Part shown: piece after piece, positions 17,481 through 26,918 of the stretch | Layout of the letters: every line of letters begins with the position of its first letter | How positions within the stretch are numbered: the stretch's first letter is position 1 | NCBI RefSeq assembly: GCF_001647085.1 | Contig: NZ_CP015520.1 | Location: forward strand, 1,570,219-1,634,218 | Direction: 5' to 3' | From: Thermococcus piezophilus | GTDB lineage: Archaea > Methanobacteriota_B > Thermococci > Thermococcales > Thermococcaceae | DNA: 64,000 nt | Notes under the pieces: model-generated | The model's input: the letters and a program-made list of their open reading frames with translations, nothing else | What the model was told of the DNA's origin: nothing | The model's database searches: none | Made by a program: the position numbers and the translations under genes

Positions 17481-18764
17481 TCAAAGCCTCGCCACGTGCA
17501 CTGAACAGGAGATGCACGGGTCGTAGGCCCTGACAACCATCTCCGCGAGGAGCTTGAGCTGCTCCGGCTCATCGTTAGAGTGCTTCTCAGCCATCATCCT
17601 GACGTGGTGCTCCATCATGGCCAGGTTCATCGCTGTTGGGGTTATTATATCAGCGTAAGCCACCCTACCGTCCTTGATCTCGAGCGTGTAGACGAGCAGT
17701 CCCCTCGGTGCCTCGGTGAAGCTTACTCCCCTTCCGTCCCTTATCCCCACCTCGTCTTTCGGCCGTATCGGCCACTTAGCGAGAGTTTCATCGATTAGGT
17801 CTATGGCCCTTTCTATGAAGTAGACGAGCTCAAGTGCCTGGGCGAGGTTGTTGGTGAAGGGGTTGGTTGGCTGTAGAAGATCTCTATACTGCGAGTAGAG
17901 CTCTTTGGCCCTGCCGTAGAGCAGCTCTGCGTTATTGGCTATCCTTGAAATTGCACTGACCATGAATGGCCTTTCGCCGTTGTAAAAGCTGTGATTGGCG
18001 AAGCTGTGCTCCACAACCCTCTCAACTATGTGCTTCTTGTACTCTTCAACTGGGAATTTGAAACCGTCGCTCACCTTGATGTAATCTCCGTAGATGCCGT
18101 AGACGTCTCCCCTCGGCTTAACTGCCATGTGGATTATCGGACCCTCCACCTCTTTGTACTGCTTCATCTTTGCAAAGAGCTCGAAGGTGTATTCTGCCAG
18201 CGGAAGTGCCTCCTTGAGCTTCTCCTTCATCTCCTCTAGTGTGGTTTTATCGGGGAGCTTTCCGAAGCCACCCAAGATAGCATTTTCTTGGTGGATCGCC
18301 CTGCTTCCAAGAACGTCCATCATCCACGAGCCGAGGTTCTTGAGCTTTAGGGCTATCTCGATTTCCTTCTTGTATTCATCTATCATGCTGAGTGGATTGG
18401 AGTAGCCGAGATAGTCCGGCAGGACGAGGAGGTAGAGGTGAAGTGCGTGGCTCTCTATCATGTCGCCTATGTAGAGGACCTCCCTCAGGGCCTGAATCTC
18501 TTCCCTAGGGGTGAAGCCTACCGCTTTCTCAGCAGCCTCCAGGGCGGTGAGCTTGTGAGCTGCTGAACAGAAGGAGCAAATTCTTGGATAAACGGCCAAG
18601 GCTTCTTCAAGCTTCTTGCCTATGGTTATCGCCTCAAAGAACCTTGGACCCTCGATGATATTGAGCTTGACCTCCGTAACGCCTTCGTCGCCCATGACTA
18701 TCTCGATTCCACCTTTTCCCTCTACACGCGCAATGTGATCAACAGTAATTGGTATGTACATCAT
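17481..18764 (-). CDS. hydA: Sulfhydrogenase alpha subunit (NiFe hydrogenase large subunit)
   Basis: A 427-residue catalytic subunit of the soluble NADP-dependent NiFe hydrogenase. The two pairs of nickel-binding Cys are [10 protein letters not shown] (about residues 60-69) and DPCISCSVH near the C-terminus. A short tail VARL after the His is the peptide removed by the maturation protease encoded next door. It starts at the ATG at 18764, which overlaps the hydD stop by four bases (ATGA), after GGAGGGAGA; a second ATG follows directly. It is the last gene of hydBGDA. Confidence 0.96.
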   Translation of the reverse strand: MMYIPITVDHIARVEGKGGIEIVMGDEGVTEVKLNIIEGPRFFEAITIGKKLEEALAVYPRICSFCSAAHKLTALEAAEKAVGFTPREEIQALREVLYIGDMIESHALHLYLLVLPDYLGYSNPLSMIDEYKKEIEIALKLKNLGSWMMDVLGSRAIHQENAILGGFGKLPDKTTLEEMKEKLKEALPLAEYTFELFAKMKQYKEVEGPIIHMAVKPRGDVYGIYGDYIKVSDGFKFPVEEYKKHIVERVVEHSFANHSFYNGERPFMVSAISRIANNAELLYGRAKELYSQYRDLLQPTNPFTNNLAQALELVYFIERAIDLIDETLAKWPIRPKDEVGIRDGRGVSFTEAPRGLLVYTLEIKDGRVAYADIITPTAMNLAMMEHHVRMMAEKHSNDEPEQLKLLAEMVVRAYDPCISCSVHVARL

Positions 18765-19549
18765 TCTCCCTCCTCAAAAATTTTGTTAACCATCTCCTCA
18801 AGCTTTGGATTGTGTGCGTTGAAAATCTTCATTCTTTCGAGGATTTCTTCCTTAGTGAGGCCCTTCTCCTTGAATGTCATGGCCAGTGAGTCGAACCATG
18901 CAACATCGTAACTTATAGCACCTCTACACCCTATGCACGCTATTCCGTAGCTCGGACACCTTGCGTCGCAACCAGCTACAGTCACTGGTCCAAGGCATGG
19001 CTCGCCCTTTTCTATGAGTATGCATGGGTTGCCCTTCAGCCTGCACTCGAGGCAGACGGGATAGTCTATGTCCTCCGGCCACGAGCCGACGAGGAAGGTT
19101 CCAAGGGCGTAGAGAAAGTCCTTCTTCTCCGGCGGGCAGCCGTAGATTTTGTAATCAACCTTGATGTACTTCTCAACAGGCTCAGCCATCTTCGGCTGGA
19201 ACTTTACTTTGGCATCGCCGTAAACAGTCTTCCAAAGCTCTTCGAGCTTCTTGTCATTGGCCCAGCTCTGCACTCCTCCGTGAACAGCGCAGGAGCCAAC
19301 CGCGATGACTATTTTTGCCTTCTCCCTAACTTTCTTTACAAGCTCGACTTCCTCCTCTGTTGAAACGCTGCCCTCGATGAAGGCTATATCAACGTCTCTA
19401 TCTTCGTCGCTGTCTCTGTCTATCATAAACCAGCACTCGATATTGGCCTTATTGAGGAGCTGAATTATTTCATCCATCATGGCGAACTGAAGCTGACAGC
19501 CGTAGCATGAGGTGAGAGCGTAAAACCCGATCCTAATTTTCCCTGCCAT
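18761..19549 (-). CDS. hydD: Sulfhydrogenase delta subunit (NiFe hydrogenase small subunit)
   Basis: A 262-residue small subunit that carries the Fe-S relay to the NiFe centre. The proximal cluster ligands appear in [16 protein letters not shown] and YGCPPEK. A Cys-rich C-terminal part ([31 protein letters not shown]) supplies the medial and distal clusters. The ATG at 19549 after GAGGTGG is preferred to an upstream in-frame Met at 19567, which would overlap hydG. It ends in a four-base overlap with hydA. Confidence 0.95.
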   Translation of the reverse strand: MAGKIRIGFYALTSCYGCQLQFAMMDEIIQLLNKANIECWFMIDRDSDEDRDVDIAFIEGSVSTEEEVELVKKVREKAKIVIAVGSCAVHGGVQSWANDKKLEELWKTVYGDAKVKFQPKMAEPVEKYIKVDYKIYGCPPEKKDFLYALGTFLVGSWPEDIDYPVCLECRLKGNPCILIEKGEPCLGPVTVAGCDARCPSYGIACIGCRGAISYDVAWFDSLAMTFKEKGLTKEEILERMKIFNAHNPKLEEMVNKIFEEGE

Positions 19550-19559
19550 TTCTACCACC

Positions 19560-20435
19560 TCAATCAAGCAGTCCTGGGGTTGAGACTATGTCAAAGTACG
19601 TAAAGACGGGGCCATCTTTACACACGTATTTCCATGAGGTACTCGTTCCGACGTTGCAGTGACCACACTTACCTATTCCGCACTTCATCTTTCTTTCCAG
19701 AGTCACGTAGATGTTCTCCGGGCGGTATCCGTAGTTTATGAGCGCTTCAAAGACTGCCTTATACATTCTCGGCGGGCCGCATATGGCTATGGCGGTGTTC
19801 TTTGGGTTGGTGTTGGCTTCAACTATGAAGTTCTGAGGCCTCCCATGCAGGCCTGGCCAGTCTGGGTCGCGCGTAACGCTCTGGATTATCTTGACATTTT
19901 CGGCTTCGGCAAGGTCTTTCATGGCCTCAAGCTCCTTGTAGAAGAGGAGGTCCTTTCCATAACGGGCTGTGTTGATAAAGGTTATGTTTCCGTACTTCCA
20001 GCGGTTGTCCATAGCGTAGAGGAAGACACTCCTGAGCGGGGCAGTTCCGAGGCCAGCAGCGATTAGGAGTAAGTCCATGCCCTTCCACTCGTCCACTGGG
20101 AAGCCGTTTCCGTAGGGTCCCCTCACTAAGACGGTGTCGCCAGGCTGGAGCCTGTGGACAACGGTTGTAACTCTTCCTGCTTTCCTTATGCATAGCTCAA
20201 AGAATCCCTTCCTCATAGGTGATGAACAGATGCTTATTGGGACCTCTCCAACACCCTGAATGGTGAGCTGGACGAACTGTCCTGGCTTGAAGGTCCAGTT
20301 CTCGGCTATCTCTGGATCCTCAAACCTGAACAGGAAAAGCTTCTCCTTCTCAGTCAGTGAGTACACCCTGAGAACTTTGACCTTGTCAAGGGCGTACGGA
20401 TTGTCATGGCAGAGGCAGACGTTGGACTCGCTCAT
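19560..20435 (-). CDS. hydG: Sulfhydrogenase gamma subunit (FAD/NAD(P)-binding)
   Basis: A 291-residue ferredoxin-NADP reductase-like subunit. The FAD-binding barrel ([15 protein letters not shown] near residue 72) and the nucleotide-binding GPYGNGFP and [11 protein letters not shown] segments are clear. A C-terminal Cys cluster ([12 protein letters not shown], then a later Cys) binds a 2Fe-2S centre. It connects NADP(H) to the hydrogenase half. ATG 20435 overlaps the hydB stop by four bases after GGGTGAGG. Confidence 0.95.
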   Translation of the reverse strand: MSESNVCLCHDNPYALDKVKVLRVYSLTEKEKLFLFRFEDPEIAENWTFKPGQFVQLTIQGVGEVPISICSSPMRKGFFELCIRKAGRVTTVVHRLQPGDTVLVRGPYGNGFPVDEWKGMDLLLIAAGLGTAPLRSVFLYAMDNRWKYGNITFINTARYGKDLLFYKELEAMKDLAEAENVKIIQSVTRDPDWPGLHGRPQNFIVEANTNPKNTAIAICGPPRMYKAVFEALINYGYRPENIYVTLERKMKCGIGKCGHCNVGTSTSWKYVCKDGPVFTYFDIVSTPGLLD

Positions 20436-21535
20436 ATGTCCTCACCCTTCACATTGTTGGCGTATGCAAAACCTTTCTTCGGGATTTCTTCGCTTAACTC
20501 AGACGGGCAGGCTGGGTCCTCCAATCCAGCTATAATTCTGAGGTTCTTCACGAAATCAATGCCAGCCGGACAGAAGGTGGTACACCTTCCACAGCCGACA
20601 CAGAAGTTGATTCCAAGCGTCCAGTGAAAGGACATCTTACAGAGATAGCGATTTATGAAGCGGTCCTTTTTGGTAGGCCTGAAGTTGTGACCGCCAGCCA
20701 CGAGCGCGTGGCTCCTAAACTTACACGAATCCCAGCGCCTTTCCCTGTAGCCTGTGTCGCCATCAATATTCACGACGTCCCTAACCTCATAGCACCTGCA
20801 GGTTGGACAGACGGTGTTGCAGTTGCCACAGGCAAAGCATTTATCTGCCTCTTTTTCCCAGAGTGGGTGCTCCATCTCGAGCTCCAGCAGATAGTGGATG
20901 TTGTCCCACTCTTCGTGATACTTAAATGCCTTGGCACGCTTCCTTTCAAATTCCCTGAAGGCGCAGATGTCCTCGGATGTGACTTTGGTAAACAGCTTGA
21001 TGTTCTTGTCAACTATCCTGTGGCCCGTGGGAGTTCCGATCCTCACCAGCCAGCCATCGGGAAGCTCGTGGAAAAACAGGTCAAAGCCGTCATGCTCAAA
21101 GTCAGTTCTTAGCAGGTTGCAGAAGCAGTACTCATCTGGCATGCAGCTTATACCGATGATTATTCCTTTTTCACGCCTGACCTTGTAGTACTTGTCAGGG
21201 TACTCATCCAGGTATATGCTGTCGAGTATCTTCAGACCGTAGATGTCGCAGGCGTGGAGACCGAAGATGACGAAGGGCTCGATTTCGGGGATTACTTCCC
21301 TGTACTCTGCTTTTGAGATGCTGAACTCGAACATCTTCTCCCTTGGTGGGAAGAAGAACTTCTTCGGCGGCATCAGAGTTCTCGTGTAGTTGAATTCAAT
21401 CTTTCTGACGTCGTCAATTTTTCTAAAATCATAGAACTGATCGGAAATTTTCACTGGGGCGTACAGCTTTCCGAGGTTTTTTAGTCTTTCTAAAAATTCA
21501 TATGTATTTTCTTTTGGAAGCTTGACGTATCTCAT
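20432..21535 (-). CDS. hydB: Sulfhydrogenase beta subunit (Fe-S, sulfur-reductase-like)
   Basis: A 367-residue subunit with two 4Fe-4S motifs near its C-terminal end: [16 protein letters not shown] (about 235-250) and [14 protein letters not shown] (about 325-338). The N-terminal domain resembles anaerobic sulfite reductase subunit A. It is the first gene of hydBGDA, starting at an ATG preceded by GGGGGATGG. A 14-codon leader reading frame overlaps this start. The promoter lies in the divergent gap shared with the formate transporter. Confidence 0.94.
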   Translation of the reverse strand: MRYVKLPKENTYEFLERLKNLGKLYAPVKISDQFYDFRKIDDVRKIEFNYTRTLMPPKKFFFPPREKMFEFSISKAEYREVIPEIEPFVIFGLHACDIYGLKILDSIYLDEYPDKYYKVRREKGIIIGISCMPDEYCFCNLLRTDFEHDGFDLFFHELPDGWLVRIGTPTGHRIVDKNIKLFTKVTSEDICAFREFERKRAKAFKYHEEWDNIHYLLELEMEHPLWEKEADKCFACGNCNTVCPTCRCYEVRDVVNIDGDTGYRERRWDSCKFRSHALVAGGHNFRPTKKDRFINRYLCKMSFHWTLGINFCVGCGRCTTFCPAGIDFVKNLRIIAGLEDPACPSELSEEIPKKGFAYANNVKGEDI

Positions 21536-21576
21536 ATTACCATCCCCCCAATGGACATAAACTTACGCGTGCTCAT
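21532..21576 (-). other. Possible 14-codon leader ORF overlapping the hydB start
   Basis: An ATG at 21576 preceded by GAGGGGACAAAC opens a frame reading [14 protein letters not shown]. It ends at a TGA (21534-21532) that overlaps the hydB ATG. The peptide has no recognised function; the arrangement would couple hydB translation to the leader. A TATA-like TTTTTATC at about 21606-21613 places the transcript start just before it. Confidence 0.35.
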
Positions 21577-21610
21577 GTTTGTCCCCTCAGTCTTGGCTTG
21601 GTAGATAGAT

Positions 21611-21629
21611 AAAAAAGCGTTTTTAAACC
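21611..21629. promoter_or_regulatory. Near-palindromic element, copy 1, hyd side
   Basis: AAAAAAGCGTTTTTAAACC, almost identical to a second copy at 21834-21851 on the transporter side of the same divergent gap. Each copy contains an AAAAA(N)CGTTTTT core, and this one overlaps the hyd TATA region. It could be a shared operator. Confidence 0.4.
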
Positions 21630-21833
21630 TGGAAATTGTAAACCAAAGGTTAAAACTCTTTTGTTTAGTTTAGAATTTTAGAGATAACAAAAATTTTAGA
21701 CGTGATGGTGTCCCTTTTAGCGGTTCCGAGAACAATATAAACCATTATAACTTATTCCACGCCACTATAGTCGTATAAAGTTCCTAATCAACTAATGAAA
21801 CAGTGTTGAACCTTTAGTTTGGAAAAGGCCGTT

Positions 21834-21851
21834 AAAAAAACGTTTTTAAGC
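21834..21851. promoter_or_regulatory. Near-palindromic element, copy 2, formate transporter side
   Basis: AAAAAAACGTTTTTAAGC, the partner of the element at 21611-21629. It lies just upstream of the perfect inverted repeat and the formate transporter promoter. Confidence 0.4.
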
Positions 21852-21854
21852 AAA

Positions 21855-21875
21855 TTCATTTAACACCTAAATGAA
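21855..21875. promoter_or_regulatory. Perfect 8-bp inverted repeat upstream of the formate transporter
   Basis: TTCATTTA, a 5-base spacer ACACC, then TAAATGAA. It sits about 10 bases before a TATA-like CATTTAAT (21886-21893), a position suited to a transcriptional activator dimer. Confidence 0.5.
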
Positions 21876-21928
21876 CATCTTAGGACATTTAATGCAGGGT
21901 GGCGGGGATGGCATAGAATAATTCACTC

Positions 21929-22897
21929 GTGCTGTATGATGTTCATGAGACCGTGGATGTATGCTCAAACGTTGGCTGTGTTAAGACCAAGGCCACTCCA
22001 TCAAGGCTGCTCTTTGCGGGTTTCATGGCTGGTGCATACATAGCCTTTGGATTCATTTTTGCCATCGTCGCTAGTGCAAGCTTCCATCCAAAGCTGGGCA
22101 CTTTCCCAAACCTATCTCTCTTCAAGCTGCTTCTGGGTGCAGTTTTCCCAGTCGGTCTCATAGCCGTCCTTCTTGGCGGTGCGGATCTCTGGACGGGCAA
22201 CGCCCATATAGTAACACTTTCGAAAATGACGGGCAGGGCGAGCATTAAGGATGTGCTCTACAACTGGATCGGCAGCTACACGGGCAATTTCGTAGGCTCG
22301 GTCTTCGTGGCATTCTTGGCAGTTTACGGAACGGGGCTCATGGCAGGTGGTTTGTTCAAGGACGTTCTGATAGGCATTGGCAACTACAAAGTGGCGCTCA
22401 CCCCATGGAAGGCCCTCTGGCTGGGAATAGGTTGTAACTGGCTTGTGAACGTGGTGATATGGCTCTACATTCGCGCCAAAGACACTGCCGGGAAGGTAAT
22501 CGTAACCTGGTTCCCGATCTTCGCCTTCGTTGCCATAGGTTTTGAGCACAGCATAGCCAATATGTGGGCCATAAGCGCCAGCATATTTGCCTCGGACGGT
22601 GCGATAAGCTGGGTCCAGTTCTTCCACAACATAATCCCAGTCACGATAGGAAATGCCATTGGGGGCTTCCTCTTTGTGGGCTTCTACCACTGGTACCTCG
22701 CTGACGGTAGAAATGCCATTAAAGAGCTGATTGACTTCGTCGAGGTGCTGGCACTCTTCGTCTTTATCATAGTGCCTATCCCAGCGGGAATAGCCTACGC
22801 CCTCAGCGGTCTCGGAAACATTGCCACATGGCTTGTGCCACTCATCATAAGTGTCTATGGAGTTGTGATGACATATTTAGTAAGGAGAGCGCTGTGA
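21929..22897 (+). CDS. Formate/nitrite transporter (FNT) family, probable formate channel
   Basis: A 322-residue pentameric-type FNT channel with six membrane helices. Recognisable parts are GFMAGAYIAFGF in helix 1, LGGADLWTGNA, the GCNWLVNVVIWLY segment, GFEHSIANMW with its conserved His, and HNIIPVTIGNAIGGF. Because formate dehydrogenase follows directly, the substrate is inferred to be formate. The frame allows a GTG start at 21929. No ribosome site is seen, but a TATA-like element at 21886-21893 would give a nearly leaderless message. The stop is four bases from a possible fdhA start. Confidence 0.92.
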   Translation: MLYDVHETVDVCSNVGCVKTKATPSRLLFAGFMAGAYIAFGFIFAIVASASFHPKLGTFPNLSLFKLLLGAVFPVGLIAVLLGGADLWTGNAHIVTLSKMTGRASIKDVLYNWIGSYTGNFVGSVFVAFLAVYGTGLMAGGLFKDVLIGIGNYKVALTPWKALWLGIGCNWLVNVVIWLYIRAKDTAGKVIVTWFPIFAFVAIGFEHSIANMWAISASIFASDGAISWVQFFHNIIPVTIGNAIGGFLFVGFYHWYLADGRNAIKELIDFVEVLALFVFIIVPIPAGIAYALSGLGNIATWLVPLIISVYGVVMTYLVRRAL

Positions 22898-22929
22898 AGG
22901 TTCAAAATGAAGATGGGGCGGTGGTGCGG

Positions 22930-24972
22930 ATGGAGGAGTTTAAGATTGGCCTGTGCCCATACTGTGGGATGGGGTGCAGGTTTTACATAAAGACTCTTAA
23001 CGGGCAGCCCATAGGAATAGAGCCGTATCCTGGTGGTGTTAATGAAGGAAAGCTCTGTCCAAAGGGTGTCGCCGCCGTTGACTTCCTCAGACACAAAGAT
23101 AGGCTGAAAAAGCCGCTCAAGAGAACTGAAAACGGCTTAGTCGAGATAAACTGGGAACAGGCGATAAAGGAGATTGCTGAAAAGCTTCTGGAGATACGCG
23201 AGAAGTACGGGCCGGATACGTTAGGCTTCTTCTCAAGTGCCCGTTGTTCCAACGAGGAGAACTACCTCCTGCAGAAAATAGCCCGCCTTCTGGGCACCAA
23301 CAACGTCGACCACTGCGCGAGGCTCTGTCACGCCTCAACGGTTGTCGGTCTTGCTCAGACGGTTGGCGCTGCCGCTCAGAGCGGCTCCTACACAGACATA
23401 CCCAAGGCTAAGGTACTCTTGATATGGGGATACAACCCGTCAGAAACCCACCCGGTTCTCATGCGCTACATCCTCCGCGCGAGGGACAACGGAGCCAAGA
23501 TAATCGTCGTAGATCCGAGGAAGACGGGGACTGTCTGGTTCGCCGATATGCACCTCCAGCTTAAGCCTGGAACGGACATAGTCCTAGCCAACGCTATGAT
23601 GCACGTCATCATTGAAGAAAGGCTCTATGACAGGGAGTTCATCATGAACCGGACGAAGGGCTTTGAGAAGCTCATAGCAGTTGTCCAGAAGTACACGCCA
23701 GAATACGCCGAGGAAATAACCGGTGTCCCCGCCAAGCTTATCAGAGAATCCGCTATAACCTTTGCCACTGCCGGACGGGGCATCGTGATGTGGGCAATGG
23801 GACTGACGCAGCACGTCACTGGGGCGGCCAATGTTAAGGTCCTCGCTGATCTGGCTCTGATCTGTGGCTACGTCGGAAGAGAAGGAACAGGTCTCTTCCC
23901 GATGCGCGGTCAGAACAATGTTCAGGGAGCATGTGACATGGCAGCCTTGCCAAACGTCTTTCCAGGCTATCAGAAGGTAACTGACGACGAAAAGAGGAAG
24001 TACATGGCAGAAATTTGGGGCGTTGAAGATCTCTCATCGAAGCCGGGCCTTACCATTCCAGAGATGATTGATGCGGCTGCTAAAGGCGAGTTGAAGGCAC
24101 TCTACATAATGGGCGAGAATCCGGTCATGAGCGATCCGAACACAAAGCACGTTATCGAGGCTCTCAAGAACCTCGAACTTCTTGTTGTTCAGGATATATT
24201 CCTCACCGAAACGGCCGAGCTGGCTCACTACGTGCTCCCAGCAGCCGCATATGCCGAGAAGGAAGGATCATTTACCGCAAGCGAGAGGCGCGTCCAGTGG
24301 AACTTCAAGGCTATTGAGCCGCCGGGAGAAGCCAAACCGGACTGGGAGATACTGACGATGCTTGGAAAGGCTCTCGGCCTGCCAAAGTTCGACTACTCAG
24401 ACGTTGAAGATATTACGAGGGAGATAACCCTCGTTGCTCCGCAGTACCGTGGGATAACCCCTGATAGGCTCAAGCGAGAGGTTATGGGTGTGCAGTGGCC
24501 GTGCCCGAGCGAGGATCATTCTGGAACGCCGAGGCTGCATGTCGAGCGCTTCGCCACCCCCGACGGAAAGGCCAACATAATCCCCGTAGAGTTCAAGCCA
24601 CCTGCAGAAGAGCCCGATGAGGAGTACCCATTCATACTGACGACATTCCGCATCGTCGGCCAGTACCACACACTTACGATGAGCAACAGGAGTGAGAGCC
24701 TGAAGAAGCGCTGGTCCAGCCCGTACGCCCAGATAAGTCCGAAAGATGCAGAGAAGCTGGGTATACAGGATGGTGAAGTGATAAGGATAGTTACGAGACG
24801 TGGAAGCTACACCTGCAGGGCGGTCGTTACTGAAGATGTCTCGGAAGGAGTGATCGCAGTTCCATGGCACTGGGGGGCCAATATACTCACGAACGATGTC
24901 CTCGATCCAGAGGCGAAGATTCCTGAGCTGAAGGTGGCCGCCTGTAGGGTGGAGAAGATCGGGGGGTGCTGA
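22930..24972 (+). CDS. fdhA: Formate dehydrogenase alpha subunit (molybdopterin, 4Fe-4S)
   Basis: A 680-residue molybdo- or tungstopterin enzyme that oxidises formate to CO2. The N-terminal cluster motif CPYCGMGC is at about residues 9-16, followed by KLCPKG. DHCARLCHASTV holds the Cys ligand of the metal. NNVQGACDM, MGENPVMSDP and the C-terminal molybdopterin-dinucleotide domain (about 560-680) match formate dehydrogenases. ATG 22930 follows GGTGGTG. GTG 22894, with AAGGAGAG upstream and overlapping the transporter stop, is an equally plausible start that adds 12 residues. Confidence 0.93.
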   Translation: MEEFKIGLCPYCGMGCRFYIKTLNGQPIGIEPYPGGVNEGKLCPKGVAAVDFLRHKDRLKKPLKRTENGLVEINWEQAIKEIAEKLLEIREKYGPDTLGFFSSARCSNEENYLLQKIARLLGTNNVDHCARLCHASTVVGLAQTVGAAAQSGSYTDIPKAKVLLIWGYNPSETHPVLMRYILRARDNGAKIIVVDPRKTGTVWFADMHLQLKPGTDIVLANAMMHVIIEERLYDREFIMNRTKGFEKLIAVVQKYTPEYAEEITGVPAKLIRESAITFATAGRGIVMWAMGLTQHVTGAANVKVLADLALICGYVGREGTGLFPMRGQNNVQGACDMAALPNVFPGYQKVTDDEKRKYMAEIWGVEDLSSKPGLTIPEMIDAAAKGELKALYIMGENPVMSDPNTKHVIEALKNLELLVVQDIFLTETAELAHYVLPAAAYAEKEGSFTASERRVQWNFKAIEPPGEAKPDWEILTMLGKALGLPKFDYSDVEDITREITLVAPQYRGITPDRLKREVMGVQWPCPSEDHSGTPRLHVERFATPDGKANIIPVEFKPPAEEPDEEYPFILTTFRIVGQYHTLTMSNRSESLKKRWSSPYAQISPKDAEKLGIQDGEVIRIVTRRGSYTCRAVVTEDVSEGVIAVPWHWGANILTNDVLDPEAKIPELKVAACRVEKIGGC

Positions 24973-24974
24973 AG

Positions 24975-25466
24975 ATGGAGAAAAAGCTGTTCATAAACCT
25001 CGGGCGTTGCATTGCCTGCCGCGCCTGCGAGGTGGCCTGTGAGAAAGAGCATGGAATTTCATTCATCACGGTCTATGAGTTCAGGGACATAGCGGTTCCC
25101 CTCAACTGCCGCCACTGTGAGAAGGCTCCGTGTATCGAAGTCTGCCCGACGAAGGCCATCTATCGCGACGAAGATGGCGCAGTTGTGATAGACAGGTCTA
25201 AGTGTATCGGCTGCTACATGTGTTCAGCTGTCTGCCCTTACGCGATTCCTATAGTTGACCCGATAAAAGAGCTGGCTGTGAAGTGCGACCTATGTGCCGA
25301 AAGAAGGAAGGAGGGCAAAGGTCCGTTCTGCGCTGCGGTCTGCCCAACTGATGCGATAATCTACGCCGACCTCAACGAGCTGATGGAGGAGAAGAGGAAG
25401 CGCAAGGCTGAGCGCATCGTCGAAGCCCAGAGGAAAGCGGTTGAAACGCTCGCCTACTTCGGGTGA
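24975..25466 (+). CDS. 4Fe-4S electron-transfer protein of the formate dehydrogenase module
   Basis: A 163-residue HydN/FdhB-like protein with four Cys-rich motifs (CIACRACEVAC, CRHCEKAPCIEVC, CIGCYMCSAVC, CDLCAERRKEGKGPFC), enough for four 4Fe-4S clusters. It probably takes electrons from FdhA. ATG 24975 follows GGGGTGCTGA, directly after the fdhA stop. It is paralogous to the protein at 26919-27424. Confidence 0.92.
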   Translation: MEKKLFINLGRCIACRACEVACEKEHGISFITVYEFRDIAVPLNCRHCEKAPCIEVCPTKAIYRDEDGAVVIDRSKCIGCYMCSAVCPYAIPIVDPIKELAVKCDLCAERRKEGKGPFCAAVCPTDAIIYADLNELMEEKRKRKAERIVEAQRKAVETLAYFG

Positions 25467-25471
25467 TGGCG

Positions 25472-25849
25472 GTGCTGAAAGTGGGGCTCTGTGTGGGGTG
25501 CGGGGTCTGTGCAAAGGCCTGCCCCCACTCGGCCATTTCAGTTTTTGAAGATGGTGTGAGGAGGATAGTCTTCGACTCGAAGAAATGCGAAGAATGCTCC
25601 TTTGAGTGTAACGAAGCCTGTCCAATGGGGGCGCTGGAAGGGAAGCCGGACAAAGTGGGACTGGTCTTTGAGTTTGCCTACTGTGTCATCTGCGGGAAAA
25701 GGCTCAACGTCGTGAAGGAGGAAGCCGAGTATCTTGCAAAAAAGCTGATTGAGCTGGGTGAAAACCCAGAGATTGCCTTTCTCTGTGATAACTGCAAGAG
25801 GAAAAGGCTGTTTGGTGTTGCCAACAAATATGAGGCTTACCTGGGGTGA
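25472..25849 (+). CDS. Ferredoxin-like 2x4Fe-4S protein with Cys-rich tail
   Basis: A 125-residue protein. The N-terminal CVGCGVCAKACPHSA and CEECSFECNEACPMGA are 4Fe-4S motifs; the second is unusual in spacing. The C-terminal part has CVICG and CDNCKRKR, a possible further metal site. I prefer GTG 25472 (MLKVGLCVGCG) because GGTGAT ends four bases upstream; GTG 25463 and ATG 25466 are also possible. It probably shuttles electrons between the formate dehydrogenase and the flavoprotein next to it. Confidence 0.8.
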   Translation: MLKVGLCVGCGVCAKACPHSAISVFEDGVRRIVFDSKKCEECSFECNEACPMGALEGKPDKVGLVFEFAYCVICGKRLNVVKEEAEYLAKKLIELGENPEIAFLCDNCKRKRLFGVANKYEAYLG

Positions 25850-25854
25850 TGAGT

Positions 25855-26913
25855 ATGAGCGGGATGAGGTTTGCGTTCCTGTGTAGGGAAAGACCAGAAC
25901 CAACTGGGAAGAAAATAGCCATTATCGGAGCCGGACCGGCAGGTTTGGCGGCAACTGGCTACCTTGTCTGCCAAGGTCATGAGGTTCATGTTTACGACAA
26001 GTTGCCGGAGCCTGGAGGATTAATGCTATTTGGCATACCAGAGTTAAGGATTCCAATATACCGCGTTAGAGAAGGCTATGAAGAATTAGAAAGGGTCTAC
26101 AATGTCAAGTTCTTCACCAGAACCAAAGTGTACTTTGGGAATCTGGAAGGAGAATCAGGAGACGAGTTCGTTGAGAACAGGGTAGACTTCAAGGAACTCG
26201 TGGAGAAGTACGATGCTGTACTAATAGCAACAGGAACATGGAAGTGCTGGATTCCAAACATGGAGGGAGAGGAGCTTGAGGGTGTCTTCCCGGCCCTCGA
26301 GTACCTCTTTAGGATAAAGAGCGCCAAGCTCGGCCACATGGATTGGGGCAAGGTCGCACTAGTAGAGGGTAAGAAAGTGCTGGTCGTTGGTGCTGGTCAC
26401 ACAGCCGTCGATGCTGCATTGGAGAGCGTTCTCCTCGGAGCGGATACGGTGTACCTCAGTTACCGCAGGACGATAAGGGAGGCTCCTGCGGGGGCCTATG
26501 AGATTAACCTCCTCCAGCAGAGGGGTGTGAAGTGGCTGGAGAGAACGATGCCGGTCAGGATAATAGGTGAGAACGGAAAGGTCAGAGCTGTGGAGCTGGT
26601 GAAGACCAAGCTCAGTGAACCCGACGAGAGCGGCAGGAGGAGGCCTGTTCCAGTAGAAGGTTCGAACTTCCAGATAGACGTGGATTATGTCATCTTCGCC
26701 GTCGGTCAGAGCCCCACTCCACCCTTCGCAGAAGAGATCGATATAGCCGTCGATAAGAAGGGCAGGATCGTAGTTGATAATAGGCACATGACGAGCAGGG
26801 AAGGTGTTTTTGCCGCAGGAGACGTTGTTTTAGGCCCGTCAACGGTTGGTAAGGCTGTTAAGGATGGCTTGTATGCTGCTGAGGCCATGCACATGTGGCT
26901 GATGGGGAGGTGA
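25855..26913 (+). CDS. GltD-like FAD/NAD(P) oxidoreductase
   Basis: A 352-residue flavoprotein of the glutamate synthase small-subunit type. The FAD-binding AIIGAGPAGLAATGYL is near residue 20 and the NAD(P)-binding VVGAGHTAVDAA is near 175. A closing FAAGDVVLGPSTVGKAV segment contacts FAD. In this setting it most likely passes electrons between Fe-S carriers and NAD(P)H and does not make glutamate, since no large subunit is present. ATG 25855 follows GGGGTGATG, which overlaps the stop of the preceding gene. Confidence 0.9.
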   Translation: MSGMRFAFLCRERPEPTGKKIAIIGAGPAGLAATGYLVCQGHEVHVYDKLPEPGGLMLFGIPELRIPIYRVREGYEELERVYNVKFFTRTKVYFGNLEGESGDEFVENRVDFKELVEKYDAVLIATGTWKCWIPNMEGEELEGVFPALEYLFRIKSAKLGHMDWGKVALVEGKKVLVVGAGHTAVDAALESVLLGADTVYLSYRRTIREAPAGAYEINLLQQRGVKWLERTMPVRIIGENGKVRAVELVKTKLSEPDESGRRRPVPVEGSNFQIDVDYVIFAVGQSPTPPFAEEIDIAVDKKGRIVVDNRHMTSREGVFAAGDVVLGPSTVGKAVKDGLYAAEAMHMWLMGR

Positions 26914-26918
26914 TGGGA

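Noticed and set aside
21536-21928. SurR binding site (GTTn3AAC) in the hyd promoter
   Set aside because: Several near matches but no perfect copy on reading the gap.
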